From assembly GCA_002747015.1 (NCBI GenBank), contig NVXI01000002.1, positions 278,823 to 342,822 on the forward strand: DNA of 64,000 bases, written 5' to 3'. Positions within the stretch are counted from its first letter, which is position 1. Every line of letters begins with the position of its first letter. Positions 28,107 through 36,885 of this stretch are shown here, piece by piece. The position numbers and the translations under genes are program-made. The notes beneath the pieces were generated by a model. It searched no databases. It saw only the letters and a list, made by a program, of their open reading frames with translations, and was not told the origin of the DNA. Source of the DNA: Zetaproteobacteria bacterium (GTDB lineage: Bacteria; Pseudomonadota; Alphaproteobacteria; Micavibrionales; Micavibrionaceae).

Positions 28107-28807
28107 TGGTTCAACTTCCTGAACTTTCTGACACAAATGTCCTTTAACACTGCCGGCATAAACGAGTAGTATCGCCCTTTTTGTGCCTGCGGAGTGGTAC
28201 TCAAAGCCCCCTGTTCCTTAAAATGATCCACCGCATCTAAAACCAAGCGGATACAACAATCGGTATTTGCAGAACGAAGATGAAATAGCTCCATATTCTG
28301 ATGCAACGGAATTTTCATCTTGCCAATAACCGCACCTGTATCAAGGTCAGGCGCAACATCATGCAAACAGGTAATAAGCTGTTCTGGCTGCCCATGATAA
28401 ATCGCCCATAGATGCGTATCAAGGCCGCGGTATTGCTCTGGATCACCGCCATGAAGGTTTATGATACGCCCAGGAACCAGATTGATAATATCGGTAAGAA
28501 TTTTCCCCGTACCAAACACGATAACAAGATCAGGAGAGAATCCTTTAATAAGATCAAGCGTTTTAGAATCATTTATATTCTCAACCGTAAGCGTGTCGAC
28601 AACATCCGAAATGCAGAGATCATCACCAGAAAACCAATTTTCACGCTCATACGCGTCTTGCTTTTCCAAATAATTATGTGCGGTATCAAATGGCGCAGCC
28701 AGAGGGCGCGTTTCAATAACAACCTTCGTTTCCGGCCATAAGGCAGCAATCTCTTGTACGAATTTTGTGTGATGCGTGGTTTGCGTCGTGAGGATAAGCA
28801 ACTTCAT
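28103..28807 (-). CDS. Formyltransferase family protein (second copy)
   Basis: A 234-residue formyl_transf_N protein, clearly different from the one at 9154-9867. The catalytic NLHGGDPEQYRGLDTHLW contains the Asn and His of the formyl-transfer site, and DLDTGAVIGK supplies the Asp. The N-terminal domain begins MKLLILTTQTTHHTKF. It likely formylates an amino group of a nucleotide sugar. It is flanked by the GNAT gene (abutting) and the deacetylase (ATGA overlap). Confidence 0.8.
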   Translation of the reverse strand: MKLLILTTQTTHHTKFVQEIAALWPETKVVIETRPLAAPFDTAHNYLEKQDAYERENWFSGDDLCISDVVDTLTVENINDSKTLDLIKGFSPDLVIVFGTGKILTDIINLVPGRIINLHGGDPEQYRGLDTHLWAIYHGQPEQLITCLHDVAPDLDTGAVIGKMKIPLHQNMELFHLRSANTDCCIRLVLDAVDHFKEQGALSTTPQAQKGRYYSFMPAVLKDICVRKFRKLNQ

Positions 28808-29488
28808 TTACGCTTCCTTATTCCCGTGATAATGCAGCACATAATGTGCCTTTTCAAAGCAAAAACCCATTTTTTCATACAATGCGATAGAACTCTTATT
28901 TACCAATTGCGTCCCAACGCGCAGCGTATCATAACGCTCTTGTAACTTTGCCATCATGGCCTTGCCTACCCCTTGTCCTTGGGCACTGGTTTTAACTGCG
29001 ATCAAATCGATAATGGCGACACCATCTCTGATCAATATTTGGTTAAAGCCTATGACTTGGCCGCCCTTCTCCGCCACCAACATCTCATCACCGCGATCCC
29101 CTGAAAAATAATTACCTGCCCAATCAGATTTAATCTGATCAGCCATCGCATTATCAATACATGGATCAGCATGAAACCGCGTTAAAGAAAAAGCCTCGCC
29201 GGCGATTTGGCGCACAGAGTCTTTATCCTCTGACTTTGCGGCGCGAATAACTATATTCTCTGCCGGATTTTGTGCCATCGCGCGCGTAGATATATAACTT
29301 ACATTCGTATCAACAATGAAGAAACCACGGTTTGTCAGTGTTTTCGCCGCATCAATATCCTGAACGTCAACTTTGGCATAGGCAAAACATGGCGCAGTTA
29401 AGTCTAAACTTTCCTCTCCCGTCACCTCTATACGAAAGGCGGGATAGCCAAAGATTTCACTCAACCATTTATCATCATGTCTGCGCAA
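28808..29488 (-). CDS. GNAT N-acetyltransferase
   Basis: A 226-residue protein. The second half is a GNAT domain: VAEKGGQVIGFNQILI and the acetyl-CoA pyrophosphate loop TSAQGQGVGKAMMAKLQ, then LYEKMGFCFEKAHYVLHYH. The N-terminal half is an extra alpha/beta domain, as in TDP-fucosamine acetyltransferase WecD. No ATG or GTG precedes the domain; the TTG at 29488 is the best start, with AGG about 9 bases before it. It likely acetylates an amino sugar produced by the DegT enzyme upstream. Confidence 0.85.
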   Translation of the reverse strand: MRRHDDKWLSEIFGYPAFRIEVTGEESLDLTAPCFAYAKVDVQDIDAAKTLTNRGFFIVDTNVSYISTRAMAQNPAENIVIRAAKSEDKDSVRQIAGEAFSLTRFHADPCIDNAMADQIKSDWAGNYFSGDRGDEMLVAEKGGQVIGFNQILIRDGVAIIDLIAVKTSAQGQGVGKAMMAKLQERYDTLRVGTQLVNKSSIALYEKMGFCFEKAHYVLHYHGNKEA

Positions 29489-29491
29489 TGA

Positions 29492-30547
29492 TTAACCTGC
29501 TGCACTGATATTAGGGACTAAATTTCGTGCTTTGATTTCTTCTTCTGCGAAACTCTTGTACCAATTGATGTATTTTAGATAACCAACATCAAGCGGATAT
29601 TGAGGATCAAAGCCAATCAAGTCGCGCGCCTTATCAATATTAAGTGTCCCACGATCCGGTGTTAGATTATCTTTTGGAAGATATTCTACCTTAATGTCAG
29701 GGAAATGCTCCCGCACCATTTCGGCCATATCTGCGATAGAGCGGCCCTTACCGTAAGTCATATTGAAAATTTCATTCTTAGATTTTTCATTTTGAATCAC
29801 CTTGATAACCCCTTGGGTTAGATCTTCGATATAGGTGAAATCCAAAGAATCTGATCCATCACCATGGATAGTCATGTCCTTACCTTGCACTGCATTCTCA
29901 AGAAAAATCTGACCCACGCGGCGACTAACACAACGCTCCCCATATAAGGCAGAGGGGCGAATAATCGTATAAGGCAAGTCAAATACTTGGTTATAAGCAA
30001 TCACTAATTTCTCACCAGCGAATTTCAACGCACCATAAATACCCAATGGTTCACAAATTGTATCCTCGCTCACCTCTTCTTCTTTAAAGTGGCCATAAAC
30101 CATGGAGGAGGAGAAAAAGATAAAGTGCTCAACATGTCCACGCGCATAATCAAGCGCATTTTCAAGTGTGCGCAAACTATGATCGAATGTACTGTAGGGG
30201 TCTTTATTAGATTTGTTGGCATGCGACACCGCGGCCAACTGAATAATCACCTGAGGCTTAATATGGCTAAGAATATTATTCATTGCATGATAATCACGTG
30301 CATCTTGGAAATGCAGAGGAACGCCGGCCAGCCTTAACAGCTCTAGGCGTTCATTAATCATACGGATGTAAAACTCACTATTAACATTTGTTTCACCCGC
30401 GTTACTGAAAGAGTAAAGGTTGTTGACCTGCAAGCTATCAATAATTTCGACATCTGCACCTAAAGCCTTCATCGAGAGTGCCATATTGTGACCAATAAAG
30501 CCTGCACCGCCAATAATAACAATTTTACGTCCTTTTATATCAATCAT
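29492..30547 (-). CDS. NAD-dependent sugar epimerase/dehydratase
   Basis: A 351-residue extended SDR enzyme with IVIIGGAGFIGHNMALSM for NAD binding, FFSSSMVYG and the catalytic YGALKFAGEKL, plus RPSALYGERC and the substrate-domain DSLDFTYIEDLTQGV. The reaction (4-epimerisation, dehydration or decarboxylation) cannot be told from motifs alone. ATGA links it to the DegT gene upstream, and the GNAT follows after 3 bases, giving epimerase/dehydratase - aminotransferase - acetyltransferase, the usual order of operations for an N-acetylated amino sugar. Confidence 0.87.
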   Translation of the reverse strand: MIDIKGRKIVIIGGAGFIGHNMALSMKALGADVEIIDSLQVNNLYSFSNAGETNVNSEFYIRMINERLELLRLAGVPLHFQDARDYHAMNNILSHIKPQVIIQLAAVSHANKSNKDPYSTFDHSLRTLENALDYARGHVEHFIFFSSSMVYGHFKEEEVSEDTICEPLGIYGALKFAGEKLVIAYNQVFDLPYTIIRPSALYGERCVSRRVGQIFLENAVQGKDMTIHGDGSDSLDFTYIEDLTQGVIKVIQNEKSKNEIFNMTYGKGRSIADMAEMVREHFPDIKVEYLPKDNLTPDRGTLNIDKARDLIGFDPQYPLDVGYLKYINWYKSFAEEEIKARNLVPNISAAG

Positions 30548-31704
30548 GCTGCTTCTTCCTTTTTCAAAATATCTTTAAAACAATTGGCTATATAATCCAT
30601 ATCATCAAGATCCAAATGCGGCCCGACTGGTAAGGAAATTGAATGATCACTTATGATTTCGGCATTGGTATAAAGGCCGTTCTCATACCCATATTTCCCC
30701 TGATAATAAGACATGCGCGGGACAGGTTGCGGATAATAAACACTTGTGCCGACTTTGCGTGCCTTTAGGGCTTCTATCATTTCTGTACGCCTTTGCGCCA
30801 GTTCGCCTTGTAAAACAAGAACCAAGCAATAATAGCTATTCACAACATCAGGGTCATGGCTATCCAGGACGTGTAAATCTGGCAATGCCAGTAGATGTTC
30901 TTTCAAGCATTCAAAATTGGCTTTACGCTTTGCCAACATCACGGGGACTTTATCCAATTGCGTACAACCCAGCGCAGATTGCATCTCACTCATACGGTAA
31001 TTCATGCCAACGCCTGTTACATCATAAACACCAGGCACTTTACGCTCGGTATGGGTGCGATCAACACTAAATGCGCGGAAATTTGCAATCTCTTTGGCTG
31101 TTTTTTCATCTCTAGAGACCAACATACCACCTTCGCCTGTTGTAATATGCTTCACTGGGTAGAAAGAATAACACCCAACATCCCCCCACAAACCAACATG
31201 CTTCCCCTTATATGTTGCACCGACAGCCAAGGCACAATCCTCAACCACGCGCAAATCATGCTTCTTCGCGATCGCCATAATACGATCCATCCGCACGGGA
31301 ATACCGGCGAAATGCACCAAACTTATCCCTTTGGTTTTGTCCGTGATCGCCGCCTCAATTTTATCAATGTCAATATTACCGGTCTCCAACTCACAATCAA
31401 CAAAGACAGGTTTTGCGCCGACCAACTCGATCGCATGAACAGTTGCAACATGGGTTTGCGCCGGTACAATGATTTCATCGCCCTCACCAAAACCAAAATA
31501 AATAGAGGCCAAATGCAACGAAGCCATGCAAGACGATGTTGTCACAGCGTGCCCGCCACCCATCAAATCTTCAAACTTCCGTTCAAATTCAGCGCATTTA
31601 GGACCGTGGGTCAGTATATGACCTTGTAAGACCTCCATAACAGCGTCCCGGTCAACATCTTCAATCCAAGGGCGACCAAAGGGGATGTCTCTAACATTAT
31701 TCAT
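30544..31704 (-). CDS. DegT/DnrJ/EryC1/StrS aminotransferase (module B)
   Basis: A 386-residue PLP-dependent sugar aminotransferase. PLP lysine in SFYPVKHITTGEGGMLVS, phosphate site TTSSCMASLHLASIYFG, VEDCALAVGATYKG with the Asp, and GMNYRMSEMQSALGC. The ATG at 31704 is chosen over the TTG three bases earlier. Its start overlaps the end of the Gfo/Idh gene by eight bases. With that gene and the SpsF-like gene it mirrors the module at 20475-23488, though in a different internal order. Confidence 0.92.
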   Translation of the reverse strand: MNNVRDIPFGRPWIEDVDRDAVMEVLQGHILTHGPKCAEFERKFEDLMGGGHAVTTSSCMASLHLASIYFGFGEGDEIIVPAQTHVATVHAIELVGAKPVFVDCELETGNIDIDKIEAAITDKTKGISLVHFAGIPVRMDRIMAIAKKHDLRVVEDCALAVGATYKGKHVGLWGDVGCYSFYPVKHITTGEGGMLVSRDEKTAKEIANFRAFSVDRTHTERKVPGVYDVTGVGMNYRMSEMQSALGCTQLDKVPVMLAKRKANFECLKEHLLALPDLHVLDSHDPDVVNSYYCLVLVLQGELAQRRTEMIEALKARKVGTSVYYPQPVPRMSYYQGKYGYENGLYTNAEIISDHSISLPVGPHLDLDDMDYIANCFKDILKKEEAA

Positions 31705-32740
31705 CAAATATTCCTATTGTCTCAGTTTGTCCTGATTTTAACGCTTCTACAGCAGTTAAACACACATTAATTAAACGAAACTCATGCAAGGTCAATCCCC
31801 TATCGTCCTTGTTCTTAATGGCATCAACAAGATCATCAATCAGTTCAGCCTTTGATTTAGGCTTGGGCGCAAGTAAGATTTCCTCCGCCTTTGGATTTTC
31901 CTTATGTTTATCAGATACCTTTTGATAGTCATCAAAGTTTAAAGGGTCATAGTTCTTTTGTAAACGTGGCCCAAAATCATCTAAAATAAAAGTCGCCTTG
32001 GTTCCGAAAACTTTTAAGATATGTTGATGCGGATGCACACAGCCAAAATTCGATGTCAGACGTGCAATCATCCCGCTTTCAAATTGAAACGTTGATGCGG
32101 CATAATCATCGTGATGAAAATCAGTATCTTTGGTGACGATCTGATTCCCCACACTAGCGACACGAACCGGATATTGCCCCGTTAAGCACAGTATAAGATC
32201 AAGCATATGGATACCGCCGCCTTCAATCACTGAATACTCTTTAATATCCTTGCGCCAGCCTTTGGTTATTTTCTCCACACGACCATAGAGATATTCGCCG
32301 TCGATTGCATAGATATCCCCCAAAGCGCCCTTGGCGATCTCAGCCTTAAGCCAACGGAATAATGGCGCGGTGCGCAGGGGTAAGTTCGATACAATGTGAA
32401 GGTCGCTATTACGCCAAATCCCATGAATTTCTTTAAGCTCTGCCCGAGATAAACAAAGAGGTTTTTCAACAAATATATGTTTACCGGCATTAAGGGCGGC
32501 CACCATTTGTACGGCATGATGGTGATCAAAAGACGCAAGAGAAACGATATCGACATCATTATCAGCGCAGATATCACGCCAGTTATCAGTGATCGTTACA
32601 TTGTCATAGCCCCCAGCGACATCCCTCGCCTTGTCTATATTCAAATCACAAAGACTATGGAGCGTGCACCCGTCATGTGCATCATAATAACGCGCATGTT
32701 GTTCACCAACACCCAGCCCGATTACCGCTGCCTTTAACAT
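31697..32740 (-). CDS. Gfo/Idh/MocA family oxidoreductase (module B)
   Basis: A 347-residue NAD(P)-dependent sugar oxidoreductase with AVIGLGVGEQHARYYDAH, FVEKPLCLSRAEL and the substrate-binding GGGIHMLDLILCLTG carrying the catalytic His-x-x-Asp. It starts directly at the TAA of the SpsF-like gene. It likely prepares a keto sugar for the aminotransferase that follows. Confidence 0.88.
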   Translation of the reverse strand: MLKAAVIGLGVGEQHARYYDAHDGCTLHSLCDLNIDKARDVAGGYDNVTITDNWRDICADNDVDIVSLASFDHHHAVQMVAALNAGKHIFVEKPLCLSRAELKEIHGIWRNSDLHIVSNLPLRTAPLFRWLKAEIAKGALGDIYAIDGEYLYGRVEKITKGWRKDIKEYSVIEGGGIHMLDLILCLTGQYPVRVASVGNQIVTKDTDFHHDDYAASTFQFESGMIARLTSNFGCVHPHQHILKVFGTKATFILDDFGPRLQKNYDPLNFDDYQKVSDKHKENPKAEEILLAPKPKSKAELIDDLVDAIKNKDDRGLTLHEFRLINVCLTAVEALKSGQTETIGIFDE

Positions 32741-33382
32741 TTAAGATACCTCCCAACGCGCAGGATCATAGAGAATTTTCGTTCCTGACATGCTGTTTAA
32801 CCTATCATAATCCTCACGCGTGTCCACGGCCATATCTTGATCACTCATATCCGTTGGCTGGGTGACACTGATAATTTTAAAGCGATCAGCATTTCGGTAA
32901 AAATAGGGCGTAACATGTTCCCTATCCGCATCTGTGAGCTGATCATCCGAAACATCCAACATCGTTTGTGCGCGTATAATTTCAACACTATGTCCCTTGG
33001 GGAAACTACGCGGGTGAACATTGGTTATAATATCTGCATCGCCGCGCTCAATATTTTCCATCGCACGCAATAAATGCGCCGGTATAAGAGGACTGTCGGC
33101 GCAAATACGCATCACCCACGTCAAATTATAATGATTAATCGCATCACAAAACCGCCCATAAACATCATTAAGAGAGCCACGAAAATATGTGATGCCCTCC
33201 GCCTTCAAATAAGCTACCAGCGGGTCATCGGATGGCTCCAGACTGGTTAGAACAACGGCCCTGTCCAAACGCGCGGCATCAACAACATGACGAATAATTG
33301 GCTTACCCCCGAAGGGCATTAAAACCTTACCCGGCAATCGATTGGAAGACATACGCGCCTGAATAAAAACCTTATAGGACAT
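32741..33382 (-). CDS. SpsF-like cytidylyltransferase (module B)
   Basis: A 213-residue SpsF-type nucleotidyltransferase, starting at ATG 33382 (a GTG lies just before). FIQARMSSNRLPGKVLMPFG is the nucleotide-binding loop, and RICADSPLIPAHLL holds the metal-binding Asp. It probably makes a CMP-activated acidic sugar. The length is the standard one for the family. It overlaps the end of the GT4 gene upstream. Confidence 0.87.
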   Translation of the reverse strand: MSYKVFIQARMSSNRLPGKVLMPFGGKPIIRHVVDAARLDRAVVLTSLEPSDDPLVAYLKAEGITYFRGSLNDVYGRFCDAINHYNLTWVMRICADSPLIPAHLLRAMENIERGDADIITNVHPRSFPKGHSVEIIRAQTMLDVSDDQLTDADREHVTPYFYRNADRFKIISVTQPTDMSDQDMAVDTREDYDRLNSMSGTKILYDPARWEVS

Positions 33383-34589
33383 CACAAACCTTCAATGTTT
33401 CGTTTGGAGACGTTTTTTTCAGCGCATTCAGCAATGATATATAATGCATATCACATTGGGTCACCGATGCCACATCATGAATATGACGGGCAGATTTTTC
33501 AAGTTTTTCTGCGGATATTTCCAAGGATTTTGTAAGCATCTCCGCCCATTCCTCGGGCTGCATTTTGCACAGATAACCATTCTGGCCATCTTTAACCCAT
33601 TCTCTAAAGGCTGGCTCATCCGCATTGGCAACAACCGGTAGACCGCATGCCATGGCCTCTAACATTGGTGTGCCCAGCCCTTCGGTATGTTGTGGCATAA
33701 CATAGATATCTGCCGCTTTCATATAATCACTTGCTTCAACAAATTCCGTGCAGATATGAACGCGATGCTCCAAATTGTTTTCCTTAATCAGACAGAGGAG
33801 ATCTTCGAAATATTTCTGGTCACGCTGTTTAAACATGCCGCTTTCCGCACGCGGCCCAGCAAGGAGAAGCTTATAATCATCGCTAAGATGCTTTAACACC
33901 TCAACCATGAAAATTTGATTTTTCTGCGGCATAAATTTTGCCACCATCGTTATCACAATATCGTCTTTATGAAATGGCGATAGCGCGGCGCGAAGTTGAT
34001 CCTTTATCTCAGAAGAAACAAGACTACATTTATCCCCGTTTATAGGATTAGGCCGACACCAAACATTATGAACCAGATTGATGTCTCTGCAATCATTTGC
34101 AAGTTTCTGTGAAATCGCAATAATCACTGTTTGGCTATCCAAATTAAGCCGCGCAGAATAACGCAGCCCCGGCAAATATTGGCGCGGCGTCGCACCTGCG
34201 GTGACAAGTTCGACCAAGCGCGGGATTCTACGTACCCCCCCGTAAAGCAGAGCAGCGGTTGTCGCACCGGAAAACCCCACAATATGCAGAATATCGGGAC
34301 GCGTGCGCCTAAGGTAACACCAACACGCGACAGCCTCATAATATTTCTTAACCGCATTTTTAACTCTGCTCGGCATCCATGATAATTGCCACGGGCAAAC
34401 AACGCGCTTCACATTAAACCCATTATGATTATAACGCTCGGAGGATACCTGAGTGGTAGAATTGCAAAGAATTTCCACCTCTATCGTTTCATCAGCCTTT
34501 TGTAAACGGCGATAGAGACCATCAATGCGATACGCCGCACCGGTATATTCGGGGAGATATTTACTAATCACTAAAAGGATTTTTGTCAT
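33372..34589 (-). CDS. GT4 family glycosyltransferase
   Basis: A 405-residue GT-B enzyme. Acceptor half: LLVISKYLPEYTGAAYR and ILHIVGFSGATTAALLYGG. Donor half: ITMVAKFMPQKNQIFMVEVL and the E-x7-E stretch TEGLGTPMLEAMACGLPVVAN. ATGA couples its start to the asparagine-synthase-like gene upstream. Sugar specificity is unknown. Confidence 0.88.
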   Translation of the reverse strand: MTKILLVISKYLPEYTGAAYRIDGLYRRLQKADETIEVEILCNSTTQVSSERYNHNGFNVKRVVCPWQLSWMPSRVKNAVKKYYEAVACWCYLRRTRPDILHIVGFSGATTAALLYGGVRRIPRLVELVTAGATPRQYLPGLRYSARLNLDSQTVIIAISQKLANDCRDINLVHNVWCRPNPINGDKCSLVSSEIKDQLRAALSPFHKDDIVITMVAKFMPQKNQIFMVEVLKHLSDDYKLLLAGPRAESGMFKQRDQKYFEDLLCLIKENNLEHRVHICTEFVEASDYMKAADIYVMPQHTEGLGTPMLEAMACGLPVVANADEPAFREWVKDGQNGYLCKMQPEEWAEMLTKSLEISAEKLEKSARHIHDVASVTQCDMHYISLLNALKKTSPNETLKVCDVL

Positions 34590-36133
34590 TCTCCATCAAT
34601 CCCCTGATCGCCCAACCAATGAAGGGCGGCCTGCCCGACGAACCTCTTGGTTTTTTTATAATGCTTTAAATAGCTATCATAACCAAACAACGCATACTGA
34701 TTATGATAATTTGAAAAATAATAAAAACGATCATAGCATGCGTCTTTCGCAGCCCGACCAGCAATAAAACCGCAACCACGCGCAAGCCATTTAATCCAGC
34801 CACGCCCTTTAGGCCAAGGCGTTATTTCTGGATATTCGGCAGTAAACACCCCCTTAGGATCATAATCATTAAGATATTCAACCATTAACTTACGTCGTAA
34901 CTTCAGTTCAAGTGGAACTGTCGCAAAAAAATCAACCAAATCTTTATCCCATAACGGCAATCGCCAATCATAGCCAAAAAAATCATAGCTGCGCTGCCCA
35001 ACCATCACGGCTTTGGCTTGACGTTCTTGCCACTCCCAAAACTCAAAAATTGCAGTTGGACCTTGATGATTCATATCCTCAATGTCTAGAGCTAAACCAT
35101 TGTAAATAATATTTTTATCTGTTTTTAGATTTTGGTTCTGCCGATAATGTATTTCAGCAATAAAATCAACCGCCATCTCTATTGTCGCCTTATCATCCAT
35201 CAACTTTTCTGGAATATGCGCACCTGCAATGAAGTCCCCTGTTTGTCCATTAATAATAACAGCATCCTTCGGAATGTCATCGCGCAGCGACAACATATAG
35301 AGCGCCTCAAAATCCAGATAAGACGGCACAACCGACAACCCATCCACGAAACAATCAAAATCCTTTCGAAGCTGGCTATTATAGAGTATGCGCGGATTTT
35401 CACTTGAAATATCCAGCCATTTAACACCAAGGTTCAGCGCAATTTTCTTGGCTATACGTGCCTCGCCATTTCCCTTTGTGCCATAACTAAAAGAAATGAT
35501 ATTGTCATGACCATGTTCTAAAAGCTTTGTAATAACGAGACGAGAATCCAAACCGCCGCTTAAAGGAAGCAGGACAGCTCTTCCGTTCAACTCCGTAACA
35601 AGCCGCCTAAACACATCATCAAGCACACTGCCGAGCGCCTCTTTCGCGCCTGTCATATTCATGCTTTCATCAATCTGCGGCAGATATGAAAAATGGCGGA
35701 GAACTTCTAGTTTATGCGCGGAAGAAAGGAACACGCCCTCTCCTGCTTTTACCATATACAAACCCTGATACAAGGTTTGTGCACCCGTACAATACCCCGT
35801 CATACAAAATTCATTTAGGGCGGTCTTATCGAGGTCAAATGCCATCACCTCTTTTTGCAAAGTCCGTGCGCAATTTGATACGGCATGATCACTGTAATAA
35901 ATAGGGGTAGACGCAACATGATCTACTGCAGAAAATATTATGTCTTTATGTATAATAATAAAAGCATAGCAGCCCTTTTCCTGATTAAGAATAGCCGTAA
36001 TACTGGCGTGATCTTTATCTTTAAGCGCCGCACAAATCTGTGCCCAGCGATCAAAGCTACCCACGAAAGAAATAGAGAAATCTTCGTACGCAGCTTTTTT
36101 CCATGACTTATCAGGATTTAAAAAAAGGGTCAT
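34586..36133 (-). CDS. Asparagine synthase-like protein lacking the glutaminase nucleophile (copy 3)
   Basis: A 515-residue relative of the two other amidotransferases here. Its N terminus is MTLFLNPDKSWKKAAY: there is no Met-Cys-Gly and no class II glutaminase active site, although a degraded glutaminase-like fold seems to remain (CYAFIIIHKDIIFSAVDH, TPIYYSDHA). The synthetase half keeps the PP-loop LPLSGGLDSRLVITKL and YDFFGYDWRLPLWD. It could use free ammonia or another amine, or form a different acyl-adenylate product as in beta-lactam synthetases. ATGA overlaps with the genes on both sides. Confidence 0.85.
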   Translation of the reverse strand: MTLFLNPDKSWKKAAYEDFSISFVGSFDRWAQICAALKDKDHASITAILNQEKGCYAFIIIHKDIIFSAVDHVASTPIYYSDHAVSNCARTLQKEVMAFDLDKTALNEFCMTGYCTGAQTLYQGLYMVKAGEGVFLSSAHKLEVLRHFSYLPQIDESMNMTGAKEALGSVLDDVFRRLVTELNGRAVLLPLSGGLDSRLVITKLLEHGHDNIISFSYGTKGNGEARIAKKIALNLGVKWLDISSENPRILYNSQLRKDFDCFVDGLSVVPSYLDFEALYMLSLRDDIPKDAVIINGQTGDFIAGAHIPEKLMDDKATIEMAVDFIAEIHYRQNQNLKTDKNIIYNGLALDIEDMNHQGPTAIFEFWEWQERQAKAVMVGQRSYDFFGYDWRLPLWDKDLVDFFATVPLELKLRRKLMVEYLNDYDPKGVFTAEYPEITPWPKGRGWIKWLARGCGFIAGRAAKDACYDRFYYFSNYHNQYALFGYDSYLKHYKKTKRFVGQAALHWLGDQGIDGE

Positions 36134-36810
36134 ACGCCTTGCCGTAAATAGGCCTCCACATGCGCGAAATCCTCAAGCGTATCAATATCGATGGAGCGCT
36201 CTGAGGGGATCTCATACACACCAATACGGCCAAAGAAACGCCTTTTACTTTTGCGGAACCCTGCGGTATCGAACAGATAGAATGCACCCGTTTCCTGATA
36301 TTCAGGCGCCATTTCCTGACGCATTAAACGTCGCGCCGTGTGATCATGGTTTGTGCCATGCATAAGGCCATTATCATCCGCACCCCAAATAAAACCATGA
36401 AAAGGCTTTGCCGCAAACAGAGCGTCATAACCCTGCTTATCCATCAGAGCCATTGCCCCGTCAAAATCTTCGGATCGTGTTAAAGGCGCGGTGCATTGTG
36501 CAAAAAAGGTCTTATCTGGCAACGCGCCCATTTCATCTAAGTGATCAAGCGCATGAAGGATTGCATCTTCACTTGGTGCGACATCTCCGGAAATCTCATC
36601 AGGGCGCCGGATAACTTCTGCGCCATACTTCAGGGCAACGGCGGCGATATCATCCCCATCCGTTGAGACATAAATACGATCAACACTCTGCGCATTTTGC
36701 GCCGCCTTAATCATATGTGCAATAAGGGGTAGACCTACCAAATGCCTAATATTCTTAAGAGGAACACCTTTAGAGCCTGCACGAGCGGGAATAATCAAAG
36801 CACATGACAC
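36130..36810 (-). CDS. NeuA/PseF-type acylneuraminate cytidylyltransferase
   Basis: A 226-residue CMP-sugar synthetase. The nucleotide-binding loop IIPARAGSKGVPLKNIRHLVG, YVSTDGDDIAAVA, RRPDEISGDVAPSED and AQCTAPLTRSEDFDGAM match CMP-sialate/pseudaminate synthetases, and DIDTLEDF near the C terminus completes the active site. It activates a nonulosonic acid with CTP for transfer. It is the third cytidylyltransferase of the locus and the only one of the classical NeuA kind. A 75-base gap separates it from the methyltransferase-like gene. Confidence 0.9.
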   Translation of the reverse strand: MSCALIIPARAGSKGVPLKNIRHLVGLPLIAHMIKAAQNAQSVDRIYVSTDGDDIAAVALKYGAEVIRRPDEISGDVAPSEDAILHALDHLDEMGALPDKTFFAQCTAPLTRSEDFDGAMALMDKQGYDALFAAKPFHGFIWGADDNGLMHGTNHDHTARRLMRQEMAPEYQETGAFYLFDTAGFRKSKRRFFGRIGVYEIPSERSIDIDTLEDFAHVEAYLRQGV

Positions 36811-36885
36811 TGGGTTACTCTCCTCTAATATAAATAATGATTAAGCGATATTATATATAGATATATCTGTGCAGCAAGGCTGAAG

